Positions 22,706 through 33,599 of a DNA stretch of 64,000 nucleotides are shown here, piece after piece. The notes under the pieces were generated by a model. That model was not told the origin of the DNA. It was given only the letters and a program-made list of their open reading frames with translations, and searched no databases. The stretch spans positions 38,346,915-38,410,914 of the forward strand of contig CM064572.1 of the NCBI GenBank assembly GCA_032716605.1, read 5' to 3'. A program made the translations under genes and the position numbers. Source of the DNA: Paralithodes platypus. Lineage: Eukaryota > Arthropoda > Malacostraca > Decapoda > Lithodidae. Position 1 is the first letter of the stretch, and every line of letters starts with the position of its first letter.

Positions 22706-24167
22706 CATGCATACAACCATTTAATCTCACGTTGCCAGATGAAATAAAGGGACGGTAACTGTCCTGCACTGATGGTGAAATTATTATTGGCTTAACCCTA
22801 GTGGGTTGCACCACGCATGCTACTACACCCCGGTCTAGATGGTTTACGTTAGCTGCTAGGTACTCCTTCTGTCGGGAGTCCTGCATTAAAGGAAATTTTG
22901 GTGCTAGGTACTCCTTCTGTCGGGAGTCCTGCATTAAGGGCACATATGGAGTTTGAGATACGGCAGCAACTGTCTGCCCCGATCTCTCGGTTCTCTCCTT
23001 GGCCCAGCACTGATAAGCTAGGTGGCCTCTCTTGCCACAAAAAGTACATACTTTAGGGGATACGGGAACGTTCCCTCTTTGAGCTTTACTATTACTTTGG
23101 GCCCCACCTCTGTTACCATTGCCCTGAGTCGCATTTTTAGTTGGGGGAACAATTCTATTTTGGCTAGCTGGGGAAGACGTTACAGGCTTGTGACTGGGTC
23201 TGTCAGATTTGTGATTGGGATACTTAAAATTAGAACTAGAATTATTGTAGGCCTTCTTTCCACGAAATTTGTTGTTGAGCACGTATGTGTCAGCCATGTC
23301 AGCGGCGTCGGCAAGACAATCTACCTTTTTCCCCCTTAAATGATAGGCTACAGAAGAATCAATTTTCCATAGGAAATTTTCTAACAGGACCAACTCCTTC
23401 AGATCGTTGTAGCTTGTGACTTTCTTACTCTTGACCCAATGATTGAAAGTTTTAGTCATGGTCCTGGCAAATACCTTATGGGTTTCTACTACTTTCTTCT
23501 GGTTTTTACGGAAAGATTGCCTGTAAGCCTCAGGCTGCAATTGATAGGTTTTTAGGATAGCTTCTTTGAGATTGTCATAATCCTGCCTAACCTCTGCTAC
23601 TTCTGACAAACATGTGGCTCGAGCCTGCCCTGTCAAAACAGTTTGTACCATAAAAGGCCATTGATCTCTTGTCCACCTCATACCTCCAGCAACTTCTTCA
23701 AACAAAACAAAGAAATCCTGCACATTATCCTCAGTGAAAGGTGGAATGACACTGGTCATAGTCAATCCCAGAGGGGGAGCAATTAAGGGAGCATTTGTAT
23801 TGACATTTAGTTGAGCTATTTGATATTGATATTAATATTGTTCGGTCGCTGCTCTGGCTTGTTCAACTTTTATTCTGGCTAGTTCTAGTACTTGATCAAT
23901 GGTAAAACCAGGTGGCAATTGTTCATCAAGTTGGCTAGGTTTACTCGGGATCCCACCAACTGCTCCGTCACCCTCCCCGCCTTCTACAGGGAACAGGTGG
24001 GTTTTTATGGTCTGAGCCACCTCTACTTTGGATATGTTTGAGACAGTTAACTGGAGATGCGAGGCAAGCACTTTCAGTTCGGATTTTGAGAGACGGTCAA
24101 TATCAGGGGCTGTGGGTTCTGATTCTATGAAAACTCGAGCATCTTCGTCACTAATTAGATCAGGCAT
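22706..24167 (-). pseudogene. Gag: SAP-like N-terminus, SCAN-like capsid, zinc knuckle
   Basis: Starts MPDLISDEDARVF. Residues ~25-60 (LSKSELKVLASHLQL) look SAP-like. One in-frame TAA (23829-23831) interrupts; the same frame resumes at 23828. The capsid C-terminal part (YRQSFRKNQKKVVETHKVF ... LKELVLLENFL ... AADMADTYVL) has the spacing of a SCAN domain. The nucleocapsid knuckle is CTFCGKRGHLAYQC (CX2CX4HX4C) near 23008-23049. A duplicated segment PLMQDSRQKEYLA follows (22855-22945). The frame from 24167 to about 21200 is one polyprotein frame with three stops. Gag would assemble the particle. Confidence 0.82.
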
Positions 24168-24210
24168 GATTAATATTTTATTTTTAAGTAGTGAAACTGT
24201 ATGAAACGAA

Positions 24211-24227
24211 TCCTGGCGAGGTCGCCA
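24211..24227 (-). promoter_or_regulatory. Primer binding site
   Basis: Six bases inside the 5' LTR, minus strand TGGCGACCTCGCCAGGA, beginning with TGG as expected for pairing with a tRNA 3' CCA end. The tRNA was not identified. Confidence 0.65.
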
Positions 24228-24233
24228 CTCTTC

Positions 24234-25681
24234 TGTTACGTATCTTGATCCTCAAGTGGTTAACTTGATGAATCTAGATAGCACAGAGATATATATTAAG
24301 GTATCAGTCAGCTGAAGGCAAAACAAAAGTAAAATCTAATAAAATTATTTCCTGTTGTTGCTTCCTTTCCTTTTGGATCATAGGACTTGGTATCCTTATT
24401 TGACTGATACTCTTTAATTATGGAAAAATACTGAAACTAATTAAAGTCATGTAGTATTTATAAAGAATTATTATTTAACCGAAGCTTAGTAGGCTATGGT
24501 TATGAACCGAATAAGTTATATCTAAAGAAGGACTATTAATTATATATTAAGTCTTGAAAGATAAATATTAAGGTAAGAATATTTCTGTCTCTTACCCTTT
24601 TTGAAATGAATAAATAGTTCTCTTATATGTCCTTTTATTTATATTTAATGTAGTTATTAATCTTGGTTCTTGTCTTACGTTAATAGTATTATATTATTAT
24701 TATCAGGATAAATATCAAAGTCACATAAAAAGTTAGATATATATTTAATAATTAGATAAATGTATTTCTTAACCACGTACCGGTAACATTGAGGTTAGAT
24801 TATGAATAAATTAAGTTACAGGATCGCTTCATAGATTCGATTCAGGTCTCACTCAAATAATATGAAAAGCAAAAATAATATTTTGAAGCTAAAAGAATTT
24901 TCTTCAGCTTAGGAAATCACTAGAAGTAACATTAAAACAGCCATGTTAGTCTAAGGCGATATTACTAATATGAGACAATAGTATCACCGTTCTTGTTCTT
25001 ACCAGCAATGTAAGCTTAATTAAAAGAAAATTAAAGAACTCGCAAGTATTAATATAAAACAATGGTATTACTTTTATCATAATCCAATTACTTGAAGAGT
25101 TGCTTTAGTCCACAAGTCAGTCAACTAAAATAGTTAAGTACATAATAGTAGCGTTAACGTTAATTCCCAATCACATATCTCACTAACCAACATAACGTAA
25201 GTGTTTACACCGAACACACTTAACACACACTTATATAATCTGACTGACAGTCACAATCCCATTATAATACTTCACCCCGTCTTCCTCCAGCTGCAAGTTC
25301 ACCTTCCCAACTCCAAATGAGACTGATTTGAATGCCCACTACTCGGGTCTTATATACTAAGCAATGATGGTGTAGGAACGAATCAGGAGGCGGGGGATGG
25401 TGCGCGCCCCAATCACAGCTCCTCTAGTTGCGTAAGAGGTGCGTGGTCCAATGGCGTCGATTGGCGTCGATCATCGTCATAGCGTCGGGTCATCGACGGG
25501 TCGGGTCATGCAGGGTCCCCTATGATGCACGCAGGTGTGAAGGCTTGTTTGCTGGTATGCAGACGAGCTGGTTTCCCACTCGCTGGTTCGCTCGCTGGTC
25601 TGCTTCGCCGCCTGAGTGATTCGGCACTCCTTCAACTCTGAATTCTAACTCTTAAATAAACATACAGGGCTCCGTATGTCA
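24234..25681 (-). repeat. 5' LTR of the Gmr1-like element
   Basis: 1448 bp, same TG...CA termini as the other LTR. It differs by substitutions and short indels, for example extra bases near 24612 and 24780 and a changed segment near 25490. By eye the two are well above 90% alike; the figure was not computed. Confidence 0.92.
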
Positions 25682-25695
25682 GAATATATAGATAG

Positions 25696-25770
<75 letters not shown>

Positions 25771-25829
25771 AACATCAGAAGAAACAAGTCCATTCTACAA
25801 AAAAAAAAAAAAAAAAATCCTAATAGGCC
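25682..25829. repeat. (GATA)n, (GA)n and A-run
   Basis: (GATA)n about 25686-25714, (GA)n about 25713-25763, A-run about 25799-25818. Confidence 0.85.
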
Positions 25830-26032
25830 TTTTTTTGTAGCGATTTCTCCTCATATACCGTCCACGATTAGACGAGTTTATTCAGCTTAGGAAGGACCTC
25901 TAGCAATAATAAGGCTTCAAACTATCTCAGCCTACTCTTTTAACTACCACAGATCCTTTCTAAGCTGCATAATATTGTCTAAATATAACTAGAATAACAT
26001 ATAACACTCGTCGCTGGTACTCAAAGGGTTAA
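25830..26032. mobile_element. Foldback family F, degenerate copy
   Basis: Right arm ACTACCACAGATCCTTTC ... TAACTAGAATA ... AAAGGGTTAA pairs loosely with a decayed left arm at 25850-25900. Same family as the copies at 51893, 59442 and 60468. Confidence 0.6.
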
Positions 26033-27387
26033 GATTATACTGTTGGTGTTGTTTTTGTCGTCGCTATTGTTGTTCTTTTTGTTGTTTGCTTTGTTTATAT
26101 GACACGTTAATCTCTCCTTGCCATAACAACCACAATTACCAGCAATATTAATACCATCGTTATTATTCCATTCTACAACCAAAACCAGTACAACTACAAC
26201 TACCACCACTACTACTACCACAGCCACTACAACCATCACTACCACAACCACTACCACCACTGCCACTACCATCATCGTCTCCTCTTCCCAGCCTCTTCAT
26301 ATCTCTAATAACCCAGCTGAACCCTCATTGTTAGCCTACGTTCCCCTTACTCCTCTTTATCACTATATACCTCTTATTCTCCTCTTTATCCCTCTCTTCT
26401 TCTTACTCCTCTTTATCATTATATTTATCTTATTCCTCTTTATTCTCCTCTTATTGTTCTTCTTTCTCCTCTTCTTTATTACTCTATTCCTCTTAATTCT
26501 CCTCTTTATCTTTCCCTTCTTCTTATTCATCTTTATCATTATATTCATCTTAATCATCTATATCCTCTTCCTTCTAGTCCTCTTTACTTTCCTCTTTATC
26601 CTTCCCTTCAGCTTACTCCTCTTTATCACTATTTCTTTTTCCTCTGTATTATTCTCTTCTTTGTATTCCTCTGCATCCATCCCTTCTTCTTATTCCTCTT
26701 TATCCTTCTCTTCTTCTTACCCCTCTTTTATCTTTCCCTTCCTCTCATTCTTCTTTATCCCTTTCTTCCTCTTCCTCCTCTTATTCCCCTCTTCCTACTG
26801 TTTACCTCCTCTTTAGCCTCTTCTCCTATTTATCCTTCTCTTCTTATTCCCTTTTCTCTCTTTTTCTTTCTTATCACACCTTTCTCTTCCTATTTATTTC
26901 TCTTCCTGTCTGTCCATAGTAGTTTTTTCCTCCTTCTCTATCCTATTTTATCTTCTGCCTCCTATTTCTCCTTTTACTGTCCTTCCTCCTTTTCTTTTTT
27001 TCTCACTTTCATTTTCTTTGTTTTTGTTTTTCAATTCCTCTCTCCTCCTTTTTATATCGTTTATAATTATCTAGGCGAGTCATCTTTATTATCCCCTCTT
27101 CTTATTATTATTCTGTATTCTTCTCTTCCTAATTTCCACTTTCTTTTTACACCCACACAAACAAAGATAGACATACAGTACCCACACCATCCATCCACAT
27201 ACACAAATCGACACCCACACCTACATGAACACAGCTCTCCACATCTACACACACACCTAGACAAGCACACACACACACACACTCACACCTACATAAACAC
27301 ACACACGCACATACACAAACCTACATTATAAACACGCACACCCACACCTACATAAACACACACACACACACGGAAGCACGGGTACCG
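26033..27387. repeat. Low-complexity tracts, no gene
   Basis: Triplet-like ACC/ACT tract (26160-26280), a long polypyrimidine TCC/TTC tract (26320-27060) and CA-rich sequence (27140-27375). Long frames here are low-complexity artefacts. Confidence 0.8.
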
Positions 27388-27431
27388 GTACCGATTCCTC
27401 TTAAAATGACTGGCACGCTATCGTCACCAGG

Positions 27432-27472
<41 letters not shown>

Positions 27473-27625
27473 CACCTAAATGGCACGCAAGGTCTAAACA
27501 TTGACAAGGAAATACGGGAAAGGTGTTACAATCGCCAAACTAAGGGGTCAAACGTCTTAAATTATCAAAACTAATGGGGCTACACACTACACATGAAGGA
27601 GAAAAAGTGACTACCTCCCCCTTAA
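27388..27625 (-). mobile_element. MITE M1, truncated, interrupted by poly-A
   Basis: Carries TTCCTCTTAAAAT, a degenerate CGCTATCG...CCAGG core, CACCTAAATGGCACG and terminal CTCCCCC-TTAA (TTAA at 27622-27625). A run of about 40 A lies inside at 27431-27470. Confidence 0.65.
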
Positions 27626-27797
27626 AACCACTGCAATTTCTCGCCCAAGGCTGCTCACGGCAATAATAAACGGTAATACACGGCTTGGGCAAATAAAAGT
27701 GGCATTTATTTGGAATTCTATATAAGGTGAATTATATTTCCTGTAACCCATTTTGTACCGGCGACGTCTTTCTTATTGTATTCTAGTTATATTTAGC
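27626..27797. mobile_element. Unassigned sequence and left arm of foldback F
   Basis: 27626-27743 is unassigned. 27744-27797 is the left arm of family F (TGTACCGGCGACGTC, TTCTAGTTATATTTAG) and stops where the 98-bp repeat begins. Confidence 0.55.
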
Positions 27798-28095
27798 ATA
27801 CCACCAACCATACCTACCAATCACTACCACCTACCACACTCATACACACCACTCTATCAAACAACAAGACTTATTCCTGCAACCACAATCAAATACCAAT
27901 AGGAATAAGTCTTGTTGTTTGATAGAGTGGTGTGTATGAGTGTGGCAGGTGGTAGTGATTGGTAGGTATGGTTGGTGGTATCTATATATAGATATAGATA
28001 CCACCAACCATACCTACCAATCACTACCACCTACCACACTCATACACACCACTCTATCAAACAACAAGACTTATTCCTGCAACCACAATCAAATA
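27798..28095. repeat. Direct-inverted-direct 98-bp repeat
   Basis: Copy 1 at 27798-27895 and copy 2 at 27998-28095 are direct repeats and apparently identical. Between them 27901-27981 is the inverted copy of the same sequence. Junction loops are about 22 and 16 bp. Confidence 0.85.
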
Positions 28096-29390
<1,295 letters not shown>

Positions 29391-29924
29391 TCAGTAGCGG
29401 TCGAACAAGAAGGAAGTGTCTTCCCGAGCTCCGAGCGCCGCCCCCTGCCCCACACCCCACCGTGCATGCTGCCTTTCCCCTCTGCCCTCACCAGTATCTT
29501 GTAACTTAGTATTACCAATATCCCTTATAAATTCTCATTATCCCCATTCCTCCATCCTCTCTCTCTACTCACACCCTTCTTTCAAATCATCTAAATAACT
29601 CTCTTACTATAAACTACCAAACCTATTTTTACATATAAATCTCTCTTATACACAAATTTGTCTCTCTCACTAACACTCACTATATAGAACATTCCGAATT
29701 ACAATCCCCACATCCCATTATCTAAATCCTTCTTGCAAAAATCTTGGTCTGCCACACTCAAGCTATAGAAAAATCCCTCTCTATAAGCTTAAATATCTCC
29801 TCCTTGTCTAAATACCTCCTTTGATTTGTCCCACACCAACTCCCAGCTGCCTATCCATTGTAATTCCTAGTTTTCAAAAACTCCCTCTCACTCTATCACT
29901 CTATCACTCTCATCTCTCTCTCTC
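29391..29924. other. No gene recognised
   Basis: A short GC-richer patch (29395-29480) followed by C/T- and A-rich sequence. It may be upstream sequence of LINE-A, but I see no firm homology. Confidence 0.5.
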
Positions 29925-30286
29925 TCCCTCTCCCTCTCCCTCTCCTCCCAACTCCACCCCCCCCCAACCCCAACAAAAGGCACCGCGCCGTCCCCACAAC
30001 AACTTCCGCTTTACGAGGAGTGCCCCACCCAGGTGAATACAGCCCCCCAATAAACTAATTCTCTCACTCTCTCTCTCTCTCCTCCCAACTCCCCCTCCCC
30101 CCCCCAACCCCAACTAAAGTCACCGCCTCTCTCCCCTCCAACGACTCCAGTTTTACGAGGAGTGCCCCACCAGGGTGAATACAGCCCCTCAATAAACTAA
30201 TCCTCTCTCTCTCTCTCTCTCTCTCTCCCTTTCGTTCTATCTCTCTCATTCTCTCACTTCCATTTTCTCACTCTCACCCCCGCCCT

Positions 30287-30322
<36 letters not shown>

Positions 30323-30362
30323 ATATATCTCTCTCTCTCTCTCTCTCTCTCACTCATATCTC

Positions 30363-30396
<34 letters not shown>

Positions 30397-30780
30397 CCTC
30401 CCTCCATCTCCCTCTCCCTTTCATTCTCTCTCATTCTCACTCACTCTCTCTCTCTCTCTTTCTCTTTTCCTCTCATCCCAATTAATTTCACCGCTGCCGC
30501 CAAGTGTCAACAAGTACCACCGGGGCCCCCCCCCCCTTCAAACCCCGGTTTATGAGGGGAAATAGGGGTATAAAATAAGGGCCCTAGGACCATCCCCCCC
30601 ACCCCCAAAACCCGTCCCAAATTTCTTTTTAAAGTGCCGACGTAACAGAAACTACCCTCACCCCCCACCAACACCTTGCAACCTGCATCATCAACATCGG
30701 AACAACTTTTAAGGGAAGTGACCACTCCAACATTTTGTACCAATTCGTTTCTGCAAATTCTCCCTCACTAACCCCAAATC
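29925..30780 (+). repeat. LINE-A 5' region with tandem monomer-like units
   Basis: Two related units (about 29925-30060 and 30070-30203) share TTTACGAGGAGTGCCCCACC and GGTGAATACAGCCCC. Then (CT)n fills 30200-30470. A third, diverged unit (30475-30600) has TTTATGAGGGGAAA in the equivalent place. This leads into ORF1 at 30781. Tandem 5' units may act as promoters, as in some L1 families; that is inference. Confidence 0.55.
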
Positions 30781-31945
30781 ATGGCACCGATCAGAATTAA
30801 ATGCCCCTCCTGTAACAAGAACTACTACAAGGAATGGTATCCGCGTCATGGGTATCCAAATGCCAAGTGTTTTATGTGTTTAACTGGTGAAAACTTTTTG
30901 CTCTTGGAGTGCACATTAGAAGCACACAAGGCACAGGCTGACGAACTGAAGCGAGATAATCTCACACTAAAGGAGACTGTAGGTGTACTTTCGCATCAAA
31001 TTTTCTTACTAAAAGAGCGAGTAAAGGACATAGAGAGTAAGCAAGTCGACGTTGTTAAAAATCTTCAAAAAGAAAACCCATCCAATGATCTATATCAGAC
31101 AGTAGTCAACAGGCGTAACAAGAACAAATCCCAAGGGAATGGGAAAGCGACACCAGGTATCCCTATCAAAAACAGATTTGCTGTTCTCGCCGAAAACAAT
31201 GAACACGAGGTAACTGACCACGTGAATGGGATTGGAAAAGCGACACCAGGTAACCCTATCAAAAACAGATTTGCACACGAGGTAACTGACCACGTGAAAG
31301 CAAGCTCGAAAGGCAAGAAAATTCCTGACAGGAAAACAACGAAACCATCAAATCACGGAGTCAGCGGGAAGGAGAAACTCACCCTAGTCTATGGTGACAG
31401 TCTCATGCGAGGTCAAGGAGCTGCCTTTGCCACCAAGAACAGAGGAAAAAGGTCAGTAAAGGTCATTCCCGGCGGTAAAGTCGAACATATCTTGAAAGAC
31501 ATAACTAACTCCGCCATACCAGAGGGCACCTGTGTAGTCGTCAATGTTGGCTCAAATGACTGCTTTGACGGAGGTAAGGCCCCAATCAAGACCATAGAAA
31601 AAGATTTCGAGAACCTAATTAAAGTCATGAAAAGGAAGACCACGAAATGTGTGGTAAGCGGCGTCATACCCCGGATTAAAACAAGCTCATACGGACAAAA
31701 TAGAGCCATAGAAATTAACAACGCAGTCAAGGTCATGTGCGAAACAAGAGAAGGTACTGTATGTGGACAATTGGACCACCTTTGTAGGGAACTCGTCCCT
31801 GTACAGCGGAGATGGCATTCATTTATCAGAAAAAGGCGTTCAGCACATGAGTGACACCCTAAATCAAGCAACCTACATTGCCCATGAAAACAACGCCAGT
31901 CAGGACCGAGCGATAACTATGCTAATAGACTCCTCTGAGTATTGA
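30781..31945 (+). pseudogene. LINE-A ORF1: zinc finger, coiled region, SGNH esterase (frameshifted)
   Basis: The first 357 codons (30781-31854) hold a Cys-rich finger (C8-C11 and C30-C33), a coiled-coil-like segment (~45-100), and a basic linker with an internal duplication (KATPG-PIKNRF). An SGNH hydrolase domain follows: VYGDSLMRG (GDS at ~205-207, nucleophile Ser) and NVGSND (~255-260). A frameshift near 31765 puts the catalytic DGIHL block in the next frame (31763-31945). CR1-type ORF1 proteins with PHD-like finger and esterase are known; they bind element RNA, and the esterase role is not settled. The stop TGA (31943-31945) overlaps the ORF2 start region by four bases. Confidence 0.85.
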
Positions 31946-32990
31946 CATCGCTACCCCCGGAAAAGCCCTCCCACAATCAAAACTCCAATCAAACTCCACC
32001 CGCACAGTTAAGAAAAATAAATAACCTCGCCCAACCCTTCCAAGTCCATCACAACCATTTAAACGAAACCGTCAACCCCAATGGCCCACAAGTTGCGAAA
32101 ATTTACCTACCTGAACCACAAAACAAACTAAACAACCCCACCCAACCCCATCCAAGCCAACCCAACCAACTGAATGAATTTGACAACCCGCCGCGGCTTC
32201 AAGTCACAACCCCAAACCCATCCCCACCAATAAGAAAAACAAATCCAGCGCATGCTGAGAGAAATTATATAAAAATAATATCCATAAATGCCTGCTCAAT
32301 AAGAAACAAAATAGACGAACTCAAATGTCTGTTATTAAATGAGAAAGTTGACGTTATTTGTATAACGGAAACACATCTGAACCTTAAAAATAAAGATCTA
32401 CTTCATGAATATCACATAGAGCCATATAAATTTGTTCATAAAGACCGTAACAATGGAAAACAAAGAGGGGGGGTTGCAATGTACGTTGCAACCTACTTAA
32501 ACCCTGTTGAGGTGACTCTCCCCGAAAGTAATGCAGAAATAGTGTGCGTCAAAATAAATAAAAAAAACATGAACTTAAATATCACTACAGCGTACCGACC
32601 ACCGAGACTAACTGTTGCCGATGATACAATTTTTTATGAAATACTAGAGAAAACCCTTAATTCCGACGAAACAGTTTTACTAGGTGACTATAACCTCCCC
32701 CTAATTGACTGGAATACCACGACCGGAAAAAATGCTGAGTCACGCCTAATGACAAGCTTCATCCAGGACAATTTTTTGACTCAACACGTAAAACAGCCGA
32801 CGCGAGACAGGAATATATTAGACCTCGTAATCACTACCCAAGAAAATCTATTATCAAACCTGGATGTAGGTGAACATCTGGCAACGTCCGATCATAAAAT
32901 TTTAAGAATCAACGTTATAAGCAAATATTCCTCAGTAATAACAACAGGAATGGTTTCGGACTTCAAAAACGTAAATTATGACGGACTTAA
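31942..32990 (+). pseudogene. LINE-A ORF2 part 1: APE endonuclease
   Basis: After a Pro/Asn-rich leader of ~105 residues comes an APE-type endonuclease: ISINACSIRNKIDEL (~115), ITETHL (Glu, ~140), TAYRPP (~215), LLGDYNLPLIDW (Asp/Asn, ~247) and TSDHKILR (~318). It nicks target DNA to prime reverse transcription. The frame appears to stop at 32997 only because a TTAA element is inserted at 32990; without it the frame continues at 33600. The first codon is TTG at 31942; an ATG start is not obvious. Confidence 0.88.
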
Positions 32991-33595
32991 CCTCTGAAGT
33001 GCGCATGGGGGTAATTGGAAACGTCCCCCTGTGCTGACGTATTTGAGGTGTTTCCGTCACTAAAATATTCATTGTGCCTAGCATAATACTTATCCATATG
33101 CGCCTATTATGGGTTGATTATAAAGGTATTAACCTGAAACAACAATAAAACGAGTGAAAACAGCGTTTGGATGGTCAAAATCGGAGATATAGCCCGCGAG
33201 TTGTATAATGTATGGGTGAGGCAATCTGCTTTCCCGCCAATTTCCCCCAAGGCCACTGAGACACAGTCGATCGATACTCTCTCTCTCTCTCTTGCACTCG
33301 CTTGCTATCAGTGATGACCACACCCTCCAATCGGATTTCTAATGTTAGCACGAAAATATACCTCAGAATAAGGGAATAACAGGGAAAATAGGTGATAACT
33401 GAAGGAGAGGAGGAAAGTGGGGAAGGAGGGGAGGTAGAGGACTGAGATTTTGCATGGCCCAGGGGCCAAAAAAAAAAAAAATTTTTTTTTTTTTTTTTTC
33501 GATGTCAAAAGTTGATTTTTTTTTTTCTCTGACTCTTAAGAGTCTCCCCGCAGTGCGCCGGGGGAACTCTTAAGAGTCTCCCCGCAGCTCCCGGG
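32991..33595. mobile_element. 605-bp TTAA element inside LINE-A ORF2
   Basis: Flanked by TTAA (32987-32990 and 33596-33599). Removing the insert plus one TTAA restores the ORF2 frame exactly. Ends are CCTCTGAAG... and ...CTCCCGGG. The right end holds two copies of ACTCTTAAGAGT + CTCCCCGCAG (33536-33557 and 33567-33588). No coding frame. TTAA duplication fits piggyBac- or Kolobok-type mobilisation; which one is not decided. Confidence 0.85.
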
Positions 33596-33599
33596 TTAA

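Larger units (their letters stand above)
17536..25681 (-). mobile_element. Gmr1-like (Ty3/gypsy RT, copia-type order) LTR retrotransposon
   Basis: Complete element on the minus strand: 5' LTR 24234-25681, PBS, gag, protease remnant, integrase, RT, RNase H, PPT, 3' LTR 17536-18962. Integrase lies upstream of RT, the reverse of ordinary gypsy elements. The RT itself is gypsy-type (YIDD; QWSSPVILVPKPDG; MPYGLKNAPATFQ). Integrase and RT are joined in one frame (20440-21135), arguing against a rearranged composite. This architecture is known for Gmr1-like elements. The copy carries in-frame stops and frameshifts and cannot make a full polyprotein. It landed in (TA)n; the target duplication is ambiguous because both flanks are AT repeats. 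Confidence 0.88.

Noticed and set aside
26328..26816. 162-codon frame rich in Leu, Phe and Ile
   Set aside because: Translation of a polypyrimidine tract; no domain and composition-driven on all phases.
27798..28095. CRISPR-like or origin-like repeat
   Set aside because: Only three units with one inverted, no regular spacers, and the context is eukaryotic.
30781..31854. Host lipase/esterase gene
   Set aside because: The SGNH domain follows a LINE-type zinc finger and is followed at once by APE endonuclease and RT, so it is CR1-type ORF1.
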